A stretch of 64,000 nt of DNA from Chthoniobacteraceae bacterium. GTDB lineage: Bacteria > Verrucomicrobiota > Verrucomicrobiia > Chthoniobacterales > Chthoniobacteraceae. Location: positions 1 through 64,000 of the forward strand of contig JAQGOL010000022.1 in the NCBI GenBank assembly GCA_028293625.1, given 5' to 3'. The notes below the pieces were generated by a model. That model was not told where the DNA came from and made no database searches. It was given only the letters and a program-made list of their open reading frames with translations. Made by a program: the position numbers and the translations under genes. Of this stretch, positions 27,915-37,300 are shown in pieces; the first letter of the stretch is position 1; the number at the start of each line of letters is the position of its first letter.

Positions 27915-28406
27915 GAAAAATCTTTTTTTGGGAAAATCAGATTCTCTCACCACCGCTCCGGGCGACTGCCCAGACAGCAAAACGCTGGCACATCGAGCGA
28001 GTGCTCATGCGCTGAAGTTTTGCCGCGGTAATGGAATGAGAATTCATTCGGGAGTGCGCCCTCTCTACCCGCCATGTTCACACAGGTCAACCATTCTCTT
28101 TATGAGATCGCTGCGTACCTCCTGCTTCGGGGCGAAGCTTGTTAAGGAGAACCCGTTACGGGCTAAGAGATGAACGGCGGATTTCAGGACTTTTAGTAGT
28201 GCTTCATTGCCGATTTGTAATGAAGCCGTCCACCGCCGCAATGGATGACGCTTGATCAGCCACGGCAGTTGAATGGGCTACCCCTCACCCATTTTTTAAT
28301 TCGTTGCTCTGATATGCGTAATTGCGCCGAAATTCCTTGCCGGGCCGCCGAAGGCGGAGAAAATCGGAAGGCGCGAATTATCGAATTGTGCTTCGCGAAT
28401 AGACTC
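27915..28406. other. Gap upstream of the TolC-like gene
   Basis: About 490 bases hold no convincing gene. The frames that are open here have unlike-protein composition and no Shine-Dalgarno. The region likely contains the promoter and leader of the outer membrane factor at 28407. No clear operator or riboswitch was recognised. Confidence 0.4.
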
Positions 28407-30257
28407 ATGCGCAGCTTTACCCCCCCCTCGTTTTTCACCAAATCCATTCCCGGCTCTCTATTGATTCTTTGTGGGACGATTCTCACCGCCACCGCGGTTG
28501 AAAGCCCCCGATTGAAATCCAATCCTGAACGCCTCCCCGGGCCTCGTGCTGAAATGCCGGCCACTTCGCGTCCTCGCGGCGCAGTGCTCACTCTCGAGCA
28601 GGCGTATGACGAGGCTCTGGCCAGTGATGAGTCCATTCAACTCGCCTACATGAATGTCCGCAAGGCACGATTGCTTCGCTGGCAGGCATTGTCGCGCTTT
28701 GAGCCTACTATCTCGGCTAATATCGGACGCCGCGAAAACGACGCCACGCGATTTAGTTCAGAAAAGGGACGGCAGGATCGGAACATCAGCGAAACCGGCT
28801 TCGAGGACAACAGTGGCACGCGGTCCGGAACCGACCGGAGTGTATTCAAAGACGCCACCACCCAGGAAAATTTCTTCGAAAATAAGCAAAGCCTTACTTC
28901 AAGGCCGCGTGACACGCTGACAACCCGCACAAACGACGTCTTTTCAAGCCGGACAAATCGCGATAGCGCAACCCTCATTCTTGAACAGCCGCTGATTGAT
29001 CTTACCGTTTTCCCGGCATACCGCCTCGGCCGCCTGGCGGAGGCAGCCGCCCAGTTGCAATTCCAGTTTACTGTGCGGGATGTGCTTCTAGGCGTAACGC
29101 GTGCCTACTATGACACCCTCAAGCAGGAACGCATCGTTGCCGTAAGCCAGCAGACCCTCGACCTGAGCAATCAACAGCTCCTGCTCGCTGAAGAGCGATT
29201 CACCGCCGGCGCCGTTCTGCGGACTGAAGTGCTGCGCGCTCAGGCGACCGCAGGCGATGCCCGCCGCCTGGTGATTATCAGTGAGGGCGCGCTTGGCACC
29301 GCCAAGGATACGCTTCGCAGTATCCTGGATCGTCCCGATAGCAACTTTCGCCTGGTGGAGCCGGCACCCGGAACAAGGCCGGCACAGCCAATGCAGGCAT
29401 TGCTCTCGGATGCGCTTGTTCATCGCGAAGATTATCTGACGAGCACAAACAACATTTTGCAGGAAAAAGAGCGCCGCAATGGAGTCGCCGCCTCTTTCAT
29501 GCCTCTCGTCAACGCCGAATTCCGCGCCCGCTCCTACAACGATTCGAACTCCGGTTCCGGCCGGGCAACAGAACGGCGTACGCTCGACTCCAGCGGATCT
29601 TCCCTGGATACAAGCTCCCAGGTATCCACAGGCACGGAAAGCCGGGTTGGAACGCCCCCCGTTGTCTCTCCGCTCTCGCAGTCCGCAACGGAGCGCAGTA
29701 CCTCTAACTTCTCATCCATCCGTTCAGAGAAACGCACGGAGCGGACTAGCTCGCGCTATAATACGGATGAAACGGAATGGGAAGCGCTGCTAACTGTTAG
29801 ACTCCCTTTGGGAGGCGAACGCTCCCTGGAATTGCGAAACGCGGGTTACCTGATCAGCGACGCGGAGATCAACCGATTGAAGCTTGAAAAGCAGATTGAA
29901 CGCGAGCTCTACGATGCCTCCCTGCAGGTCAACACGCTTGAAGAAACGGTGAAACTATTGCGTTCCGAAGTCCAGGCAGCCGAACAGAATTACAAAGATC
30001 TCCAGAACCAATACGAAAACGGGACCGCCACCAGCGTTGATCTCCTTGTAGCTCTAAGGGATCTCAATAAAGTGCGCACCCAGTTGGTGTCCGATACTTA
30101 TGACTATGAGTTCTCGCTCCGCAACCTGCAGCGCACCACTGGCAGATTTGAAACTGACCGTGTAAAAAATCTGCGTTTCGTTGATTACGGACGGCATTCG
30201 CATCTAAAAGGCCCAGTCAGCCAAAAGGCGCCTGAAGTCCGGTCCCGGAAAAAATAG
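28407..30257 (+). CDS. TolC-family outer membrane factor with long polar surface loops
   Basis: From the ATG at 28407 the product has about 616 residues with a Sec signal ending near TATAVES. Two structural repeats of the OMF family are visible: LTLEQAYDEALASDESIQLAYMNV in the first and the later LLSDALVHREDYLTS. Each repeat contains, where TolC has its extracellular beta-hairpin, a long Ser/Thr/Arg-rich insert of about 75-80 residues (about 109-186 and 376-454). C-terminal helix LVALRDLNKVRTQL is typical. It should form a trimeric channel working with an HlyD-type adaptor; one is encoded nearby at 31738-32808 on the other strand. Confidence 0.88.
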   Translation: MRSFTPPSFFTKSIPGSLLILCGTILTATAVESPRLKSNPERLPGPRAEMPATSRPRGAVLTLEQAYDEALASDESIQLAYMNVRKARLLRWQALSRFEPTISANIGRRENDATRFSSEKGRQDRNISETGFEDNSGTRSGTDRSVFKDATTQENFFENKQSLTSRPRDTLTTRTNDVFSSRTNRDSATLILEQPLIDLTVFPAYRLGRLAEAAAQLQFQFTVRDVLLGVTRAYYDTLKQERIVAVSQQTLDLSNQQLLLAEERFTAGAVLRTEVLRAQATAGDARRLVIISEGALGTAKDTLRSILDRPDSNFRLVEPAPGTRPAQPMQALLSDALVHREDYLTSTNNILQEKERRNGVAASFMPLVNAEFRARSYNDSNSGSGRATERRTLDSSGSSLDTSSQVSTGTESRVGTPPVVSPLSQSATERSTSNFSSIRSEKRTERTSSRYNTDETEWEALLTVRLPLGGERSLELRNAGYLISDAEINRLKLEKQIERELYDASLQVNTLEETVKLLRSEVQAAEQNYKDLQNQYENGTATSVDLLVALRDLNKVRTQLVSDTYDYEFSLRNLQRTTGRFETDRVKNLRFVDYGRHSHLKGPVSQKAPEVRSRKK

Positions 30258-30323
30258 CGCGATGCCATTGGCAATTGAATCAGAAACGAACTGAGGCGTT
30301 TTACCCGCTTCGGTGTTAGCATC

Positions 30324-30370
30324 ATGGGAAAGATCAGCCTAAAAGCCGATCTTTCCCATTTTGTTATTTT
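30324..30370 (+). terminator. Intrinsic terminator after the TolC-like gene
   Basis: ATGGGAAAGATC (30324-30335) pairs exactly with GATCTTTCCCAT (30348-30359), followed by TTTGTTATTTTG. It lies 66 bases after the OMF stop. An ATG forms the base of the stem and is in frame with the next gene, so an automatic start call there would put the start codon inside the terminator. Confidence 0.9.
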
Positions 30371-31694
30371 GACCAAGAGACCCAAAGTCCCGGCCCTTCA
30401 CGCGCTGCTGCTCATCACAGCTATCTGCGCGCCCTCTGACTCGTTTGCACAGGAGGCGCGCTATATTGCTTCCGGGGTGATTCCCGCCAACACACTCGAT
30501 CTCGAAGGGGAGACAGTTGGCGGCATCGGCTCTGGTATTACTTATGACGCCAAAGAGGACGTCTACCTGGCTGTTTCAGACCGGGGCGCCGGGGATGGGA
30601 CCATCGATTACATGCCTCGTTTCGATACGATGAAGGTCACGGTCTCGTCCGAAGTCACACCGACTCTCAATGCCGGGATACTCAAGACTACGCTCCTGAG
30701 GACGACTTCCGGCAAACCGATGTGCGGCTTGATTCCGGATGCGCGAAACACGGCAACTCCGCAGATGCACGACGGCCGCCATTGCATTGACGCGGAGGCG
30801 ATCGCGATTGCCCCGGATGATACGCTCTATATAGCGGACGAATACGGCCCTTACCTCCACCAATTCAAGCGTGATGGAACCCTGATTCGCACCATCGAGC
30901 CGCCTGGTAATTATCTTCCACGCACGGCCGAAGGTAAACTCGACTTTACCGATAACGATTCACTGGTCAGTGGCCGGGTTCCAAACCACGGATTTGAAGG
31001 CCTGACACTCTCGCCGGATGGAAAACTTGCCTTTCTTATACTCCAGAGCGGACTTCTGCAGGACGGTGGTAAATCGGCGCGCTACAGCCGGATTCTTGTC
31101 ATCAATCTCGCTACGGGAAAACCGGTGGCGGAGTATGCCTATGCCATGGCCGATTCCGACAAGATCAATTCATTGGAACGGAGAATCGGCAAGTTCAGAT
31201 TAAAGCAAAACGATCTGGCAGTGAGCGAAATCGCAATGGTCAATGAACATCAGTTTCTTGTGCTTGAACGAGACAACTTTGGCGCAAATGGCTCCTTTAA
31301 AGTCAAACGGCCCAGCCAGAAATGCGTGTTCCTAATCGATATTAAGGATGCCACCAATCTGCTCTCCCTGCCTGGGCAACCTTACTCGCAACCATACGGG
31401 GTCAAAAAGTTTCGCGAGCTGACAATCAACGAAAAGATCACGCCGCCGCGTAAAACTTTGCTCCTCAATTTTGCAGCCCCGATTCAAGGCCTCGATCGTA
31501 ATGACCTCGCTGCCAAATGGGAAGGAATTGCACTAACGCCGCCCGATTCTGAGGGACACCAAAGAATGCTCTTAACGTGCGACAATGATTTCTTAAGTTC
31601 TCCCCTGCTCATCGCGGGAAAAAGCATTCCATTTCCAAGGGCGGAACGTTCGATGCCGACCCGATTCCTGCTTTTCGACATCCGCCTTCCTTAA
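30369..31694 (+). CDS. Secreted phytase-like / esterase-like protein
   Basis: A TTG at 30369 gives MTKRPKVPALHALLLITA..., a signal peptide cleaved near SFAQ. The in-frame ATG at 30324 sits in a terminator stem and would put a polar extension before the signal. No good Shine-Dalgarno precedes the TTG, so the start stays uncertain. The roughly 441-residue protein matches the phytase-like beta-propeller family (PF13449): GGIGSGITYDAKEDVYLAVSDRG, CIDAEAIAIAPDDTLYIADEYGPYLHQF, PNHGFEGLTLSPDGK and KWEGIALTPPD are its hallmark blocks. Members are annotated as esterase-like phytases. Its position next to a VTC polyphosphate operon fits phosphate handling, but activity is unproven. Confidence 0.82.
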   Translation: MTKRPKVPALHALLLITAICAPSDSFAQEARYIASGVIPANTLDLEGETVGGIGSGITYDAKEDVYLAVSDRGAGDGTIDYMPRFDTMKVTVSSEVTPTLNAGILKTTLLRTTSGKPMCGLIPDARNTATPQMHDGRHCIDAEAIAIAPDDTLYIADEYGPYLHQFKRDGTLIRTIEPPGNYLPRTAEGKLDFTDNDSLVSGRVPNHGFEGLTLSPDGKLAFLILQSGLLQDGGKSARYSRILVINLATGKPVAEYAYAMADSDKINSLERRIGKFRLKQNDLAVSEIAMVNEHQFLVLERDNFGANGSFKVKRPSQKCVFLIDIKDATNLLSLPGQPYSQPYGVKKFRELTINEKITPPRKTLLLNFAAPIQGLDRNDLAAKWEGIALTPPDSEGHQRMLLTCDNDFLSSPLLIAGKSIPFPRAERSMPTRFLLFDIRLP

Positions 31695-31737
31695 GGCTGA
31701 ACCGCTGTATGGAGAGCCAGCGGGCTTATGCTAAAAA

Positions 31738-32808
31738 CTATTTCTTAATCAAAAGCATATCCACCAACGTGCCCGGCTGAAGATTCAGGCTGGCCGGCAG
31801 CGCGACGGCAATCGGCAAGCCATTCTCAACCAGAACCGAGTTGGGATGAAGATGAGGATTAAGAATATCTTCAAAAGCAGTTCCCACCCTGGAAATCTTG
31901 GCCATGCACGCCTTGCGCGCATAGCCACGGGTGCGAATTTCAACATCCATTCCAACAATGGGTTCAATAGGGAAAGGATCGCGCAGATAACCGATAACCG
32001 TGTCAGTGTGCAGCGCTGAGAGAACCAATATCCATTCTCCGAGGGCCACGTTCTCTCCGGCTCTTCGGCTGATCATCGTGACCATTCCATCAATGGGTGC
32101 AACGATTGTAACCGGTCCAAGGCTGTCACTTAATTGAATGAGTTTCTTCTCCTGCTCGCGAAGCATTTCCGCAAAAGGATTTACCTGCTCTTTTGCATCG
32201 GGCTGTGATTCAAGCCGTTTGACTTCGGCCTCCAGATCAGCAATTGCCTTTTTCTGTTCAATAATTCCAGCCTGCAGGCTGCGCTCTTTATCCAGAGTCA
32301 CCTCGTATGCCTGCTGCGTGATGGCATGTTGCTTAAGCAAAGCTTCATCGCGGGCCGTCTGCAGCTTTGCGAAAGCCAGATTGCTCTCCGTCGTAGCCAA
32401 ACTCACCTTTTGCTGAAGGACAGGCACCCGCAATCGGTTAAGCTTAACGTCATACTCGCGCTCACCTAGTCCCGGATCCATCTGCGCACGCTGGTTTTCC
32501 AGGTTTACACGAATTAGATCAAGTGCGATGCGCGGGTCATTGGGAACAATGATTCCAATCGGAGTCCCTTTCTTAACCACCTGGTACTTCGTGACATTAA
32601 GCTCGGTAATGACGCCTGCAACCGGGCTGTTTACACTCGAGGTAATCTGTTCGACCTGTCCAACTAACGTCGCCGGAGTCAGTGCCGATCTCCAGAGGAA
32701 AACGATGCAGATGATCGCCAGTGCGAAAGCAATGATTGGAAGCGAGCGGAGGCGAATTTCACGCCAGCGCTCATGAAACGGAATTGGGATAGGGGCCAGG
32801 GTCTGCAT
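31738..32808 (-). CDS. HlyD-family periplasmic adaptor (membrane fusion protein)
   Basis: The 356-residue protein has one N-terminal membrane helix (about 24-41). A split lipoyl/barrel domain follows (SSVNSPVAGVITELNVTKYQVVKKGTPI ... VTIVAPIDGMVTMISRRAGENVALGEWI), separated by a helical hairpin of about 120 residues. A C-terminal barrel closes it. Adaptors of this family bridge inner-membrane pumps and TolC. Its start is one base after the DUF4956 stop (TAGAATG), so it is surely in the same operon as VTC and DUF4956. No ABC or MFS pump gene accompanies it, which is unusual. Confidence 0.88.
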   Translation of the reverse strand: MQTLAPIPIPFHERWREIRLRSLPIIAFALAIICIVFLWRSALTPATLVGQVEQITSSVNSPVAGVITELNVTKYQVVKKGTPIGIIVPNDPRIALDLIRVNLENQRAQMDPGLGEREYDVKLNRLRVPVLQQKVSLATTESNLAFAKLQTARDEALLKQHAITQQAYEVTLDKERSLQAGIIEQKKAIADLEAEVKRLESQPDAKEQVNPFAEMLREQEKKLIQLSDSLGPVTIVAPIDGMVTMISRRAGENVALGEWILVLSALHTDTVIGYLRDPFPIEPIVGMDVEIRTRGYARKACMAKISRVGTAFEDILNPHLHPNSVLVENGLPIAVALPASLNLQPGTLVDMLLIKK

Positions 32809-32809
32809 T

Positions 32810-33490
32810 CTAGAATTCGGATTCGTCTTCGGCTGTCACGCTGGAAACACGGGATATTCCATCGGTTGATTTTAGTTCGCTCATGAGCAGGTCGACCTTT
32901 GCGGGATCTCTCAATAAAAGCCGATACGAGAGCTCCGTGCCTCCGTCCGAGCCGGTGCGGCGATTGGCGCAAAGCGCCTTGCGAGTGTGCCGCTTCAGCA
33001 AACGGTCAAGCTCAGGGATTTCCGCAGGTTCCCTTGACCAGCTCAAATTCACGATCAACCCATACCGATGACGCGTTCCAAAAGAGGTATACCAGAGATA
33101 AACCGTTAGCGCGGAAACCACGCCGCATCCAATGACGGCGGATGCAAATTTCTGGGTGCCGCAGGCCGCTCCAAGAACAACGACGGTAAGAATAAAAGTC
33201 GTATCAAAGCTATCGCGCAAAACGTTTCGAAAGCGGACAATGGAAAGCACGCCGAGCAATCCAAAGGCGGTTACAAGGCTGCTTGAAAGCACCATTAAAA
33301 CCAGGCAAACGATCACCGGCATCACGACCAGCGAGTTTACGAAGGAACGCGAATAAGAAAGTCCGGTATGCGTGATCATATAGGTCCACGCCACCATTTG
33401 CCCGCAGACAAAAGAAACAAGCAACGCAAGAAAGACGATTTTGTAATCGAGAACAGCCGTATAATCGCCGCGGAGAAAAAGATCCATCAT
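32810..33490 (-). CDS. DUF4956 membrane protein
   Basis: The 226-residue protein has about four membrane helices in its first 135 residues. It carries the family signature SIVRFRNVLRDSFDTTFILTVV, then a soluble C-terminal domain of about 85 residues resembling a small alpha-beta regulatory fold. DUF4956 genes are very often next to bacterial VTC-domain genes, as here. Function is unknown; it may be the membrane partner of the polyphosphate polymerase or a channel. The upstream VTC stop is 18 bases before its start. Confidence 0.88.
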   Translation of the reverse strand: MMDLFLRGDYTAVLDYKIVFLALLVSFVCGQMVAWTYMITHTGLSYSRSFVNSLVVMPVIVCLVLMVLSSSLVTAFGLLGVLSIVRFRNVLRDSFDTTFILTVVVLGAACGTQKFASAVIGCGVVSALTVYLWYTSFGTRHRYGLIVNLSWSREPAEIPELDRLLKRHTRKALCANRRTGSDGGTELSYRLLLRDPAKVDLLMSELKSTDGISRVSSVTAEDESEF

Positions 33491-33508
33491 GAGAAGATAT
33501 AAGTAAAA

Positions 33509-34342
33509 TTAAGCGTGCTCACCCTGCTTGCGATGAAGATGTTTTGGCAGCACCTGGTCGGGTTCCGGAGCCAGCCCTCCGTCCCCGCTGACCTTTGAAA
33601 AGTTCTGTTCACCCACCTGCTCCATTCCCCAGGCGTATTTGGCGCCGCCGCATTGCATCAACTTGAAGACCTGAATCATTTCCTTAATCCAATTGGGATA
33701 GCGGTTTGTGAATTTGACTTCGAGAATATTGTCCTTCCCGAATACATAAAAAGGTTTCTTCATCGCGGTCTCAAACCGCAATTCAAAACAAGGCTCGCAG
33801 CGGATTTTCTGATCCATTGTTACCCGGACGGAGTTATCGTGCGGGCTTACCCACGCCTCGCGGTTGTAAGCGACATGCGACTTCGGCTTGGCCTTGATGT
33901 CGTGCATCATGTTGCAAAACCTTTGCAAGCTCACAATCTGACTCGGCGCACTGGAAAGGATATTCTTTGGATCCGGGATAAAGCCCGCCATCACCTCCGC
34001 GGCCGCCGCCCGGCGCACGCCACACCGCTCCTTGAGGATGCAATCGTTCATCCGCCGCTTTAACTCAAAAAAGACCGGTCCCTTTGGATTATTGTCGTAG
34101 AAACGGACCCGCAGCTTGTAGCGGTTTTTGTTTCCGTTCAGCGACCAGTGAAAGGTCTGCAGATCCTCTGAATCAAGATAGATGCTATGAACGGGATATG
34201 AGTAATCCGCGGATCCTTCGCCAAACTCATCTATCACAAGGTAAGATCTCACAAAATCACGGATCGGAACGATCAATGAAGAAGGGATCTGATACTTCAA
34301 TTCAAAGCGTTGAGCTTGAAGAGCGTGATGGAGGTGGGACAT
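33509..34342 (-). CDS. VTC-domain polyphosphate polymerase
   Basis: The 277-residue protein matches the VTC tunnel domain (PF09359): RFELKYQI near the N-terminus, YPVHSIYLDSEDLQTFHW, the basic NRYKLRVRFYD strand that binds nucleotide and polyphosphate, FFELKRRMND with following KERC, and ILEVKFTNRYPNWI late. In yeast VTC4 this fold makes polyphosphate from ATP and moves it across the membrane. The soluble bacterial form usually pairs with DUF4956, as here. A good GGGAGG lies upstream. It starts 42 bases after the giant surface-protein gene, so all four genes may form one operon. Confidence 0.88.
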   Translation of the reverse strand: MSHLHHALQAQRFELKYQIPSSLIVPIRDFVRSYLVIDEFGEGSADYSYPVHSIYLDSEDLQTFHWSLNGNKNRYKLRVRFYDNNPKGPVFFELKRRMNDCILKERCGVRRAAAAEVMAGFIPDPKNILSSAPSQIVSLQRFCNMMHDIKAKPKSHVAYNREAWVSPHDNSVRVTMDQKIRCEPCFELRFETAMKKPFYVFGKDNILEVKFTNRYPNWIKEMIQVFKLMQCGGAKYAWGMEQVGEQNFSKVSGDGGLAPEPDQVLPKHLHRKQGEHA

Positions 34343-34384
34343 CGATCGGGGAGATACGCTGCTGGTAAACTGGGAGGGAGGAAA

Positions 34385-37300
34385 TTACGGGGGACCAAAT
34401 CTAACAAAACTGCTTTGATCTAAACCTAAAAACAATCCGGCTCCAAGACGTTGCTTTTGAAAAAGCACGCCTTGAAAAAGGGTTCGCGCCGCCGCTTCAT
34501 TTTGGAAGCTGCCACTGAACAGGCCGGTTTTCGTCTCCAAAATGAGCTTCAGAGAATGCGAATTAGGCGAGTCTGTGACGGTGACGGTGTTCTTAGGGGT
34601 GATCAGAATATGAATTGGTGGCCAATCAGGCAAGCTGAACTGAGCATTTCCGTCAGGAACATTCAGCGCGCGGACAGCTTTTTGAGGTGGCAAATAGTGC
34701 GAACCAATCAAATGCGTGCGGCTGATGAACCCTTTCGCATAAAAACGATCCGCTGGATGCGCCGGTTTTTCCCAATCCAGCAATCCGTCAAAATCGCTGA
34801 TGCCGCTTTTTTCCTCAAACTCCACGGTGCCGCGAATGCTTCCTTTGGGCAGCGAGCCATTGGGATAGAGCGCCACGTAGAAGGGAAATGTTCCATCGTT
34901 GTCCAGAAGCGTTCCCAAAGAAAATGGCGTCCCATCGCCAAGCTTTCCTTTCAATGTAACAGCGCCAATCGGACTCACCCGCATCACGGCATAACCGTAG
35001 CCTTGAGGAAAATCAGCGGTCGAATTTACCGGATCCGGCGGCATCAGAACTGTATAGGCGCCCGGCTTGGAACCGGCCGTGGATTTATAAGCAGCGCGTT
35101 TTGCCACAAGCAGTGACGCCGTTTCGCCTTCGCCTACGCTTCCAATGATCCGGTTGCCGGCAAGATCGAGATGCAGTTTGACAGAAAGCGCCGGGCCGCC
35201 GGATGACTTCAAGCCGGTCGCGATGTAGTCGCCCGCCGGATCAAATTTGCCGCGCAATACGTAGCTGTAACCTCCGAATTGAAGCGTGCCGCTAAATGAA
35301 CCGGTCTTTGTAGTGCTTACCCGAAAGTAACCGGTATTGGCGTTGGCAGGCGACGAGTTGGTAACAAGGCCGTTGTAAACGCCCGCGCCGCCAACCGGCG
35401 AACCCGTAAATAGCAGCAGCAGATCGTTGCCCCGCCGCGCCACACTGAATGAGCCGCTCCCAATCGGGTTCTCAGCTGTGAAATGTTCGCTTCGCACCTG
35501 GAACAGAGTCGGATCAAATCCCGTAATTCCTCCCGAAGCGGTGGCCAGCACCCACGTGAAATCAGAAGTGAGAGTAAAATGGGCCACCTTATTCGAGCCA
35601 CGGCCCAAAGCGGTGACATCAATCACAAACGGATCCGCCGCCGTGGCAGTAATGGCGATTGAACCCTGCACCCGATGGCAATCAACCCCGGCGCCGCCGC
35701 GTGCCGAGGCGTCCTGCATTTCCCAGCGATAGAGACCACCGGCACCGTATGTAGCCGAACCAGTGATAAGCTTTCCAACACCATCGCCCGGCGAAAGGAT
35801 GCCCCCGGTATTAATTGCGAGTGAACCTGTAACAATCCCCGTGCCTTCCAGAATCCCGCCTGCATTGAGCGACAAAGGGCCGCTGCCGGTTGCCGAACCC
35901 GACGCGTTTTCAATCGCCAAAATACCGCCCGCAACGACCGTTTCTCCTGAATAACTATTCGCCCCCGTGAGCATAAAACGGCCGGCCCCGACTTTTATGA
36001 GCCCGCCGGAACCGCTGATAAGGCCGCCATAAAGCGTCGTGCCGTCATCGGCGCCCGTTGTGAGCGTTCCAATTCCCAGATCGACGGTTCCCGCACCTTC
36101 CAAAGAACCTGTTCGCTGATTGAAACCGTTAAGAGCCAAGGAAGTTCCCGGAGAGAGTATGATACGGGAATTTGGAGAGAGCGCATCAGCCGCCACAGAC
36201 TTCAATGACCCATGGGTGATACGTGTTGTGCCAATATAACTGTTTTCTCCCGAGAGAAGCACGGAACCCTCCCCGCTAAGCTCCAAATCCATTACTCCCA
36301 GGTAACCTCCAACCGTAACGATTCCCCCGCTGAAGGTGACGCTTGTATTCGCCTCGGCATGCAATCGAAGCGTGCGATTCACGCCGCACCCGGTCAGGCC
36401 CAAATTAATCCGGCCCGAAAAAACCGTATCTCCCGCGCTTGTGGCAGGGTCCGACATCGTGGAGACGATTGTATTGCCAATCAGCGCTTCTCCAGTCGAA
36501 CCGGATTGCACACTAATCCCCCTGCCGATTCTGACCGTGCCCGAATGATGGCTGGCCAACAAAGCGCTTGCAGCGGATCCGCTCCGTTTTCCAAGAAGAA
36601 TATAGGCGCCTGAATCGGCGCCGAATCCATTGCTTCTGTCAGTAAGCAAGGCGCCCTCGGCAACAACGATCCCTCCCTGGAACTCTGAGTTCTCGCCGGT
36701 TAACTCAAGAGCGCCTTCGCCTGTTTTAAGAAGGTCCGCGAAGATCGGCCCTTTAATAAGACCTGAGATCCGCGCAAAATCGCGATTCGAATTCGGGTTA
36801 TCGATTACTCGAATTTCCCGGGCGTTGAAGTTTACGGTTTTCGCCCCTGATCCAAGCAGAGTAAGGCCGCTGGCAAATGTTATGCAGCGATCCGCGCGGG
36901 TGCTCCCGAAGATCAACGCGTGATTACTGTCGATGAAGTAAGGTTCCTCCCAAGCGAGGTTAGGGTCGGCCTTGACGGAAATTGTCACTGTCGCATCGGC
37001 GCCAAAAGCCGAGAATCCCCCGCTCCCTTTATCTTTTGGCGACTCTCCCTTATTGGTGACATCGGCGAGCTTCTCGTTGCCCCGCCAATTGATCTCTCCC
37101 GGATCGTTTCCAAGCGCGACACTGAAAGGGATACCATCGCTGATTTCCAGGACGCCGCCACGCAGTTCGATTTGTCCTCCGGGCAGAGTGCTGCCGGGAA
37201 CCGCACGCACAGTCCCTTCATTGATTGTCAGCGACTTCAGCAGGTAATGATTATCCGCACTGCTCAAAACCAATGTTCCGGCGCCGGATTTTGTCACTGA

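Noticed and set aside
27913-28173. Plus-strand ORF of 86 codons before the TolC-like gene
   Set aside because: It starts inside the terminator hairpin region, has many Cys, Arg and Ser and no recognisable pattern.
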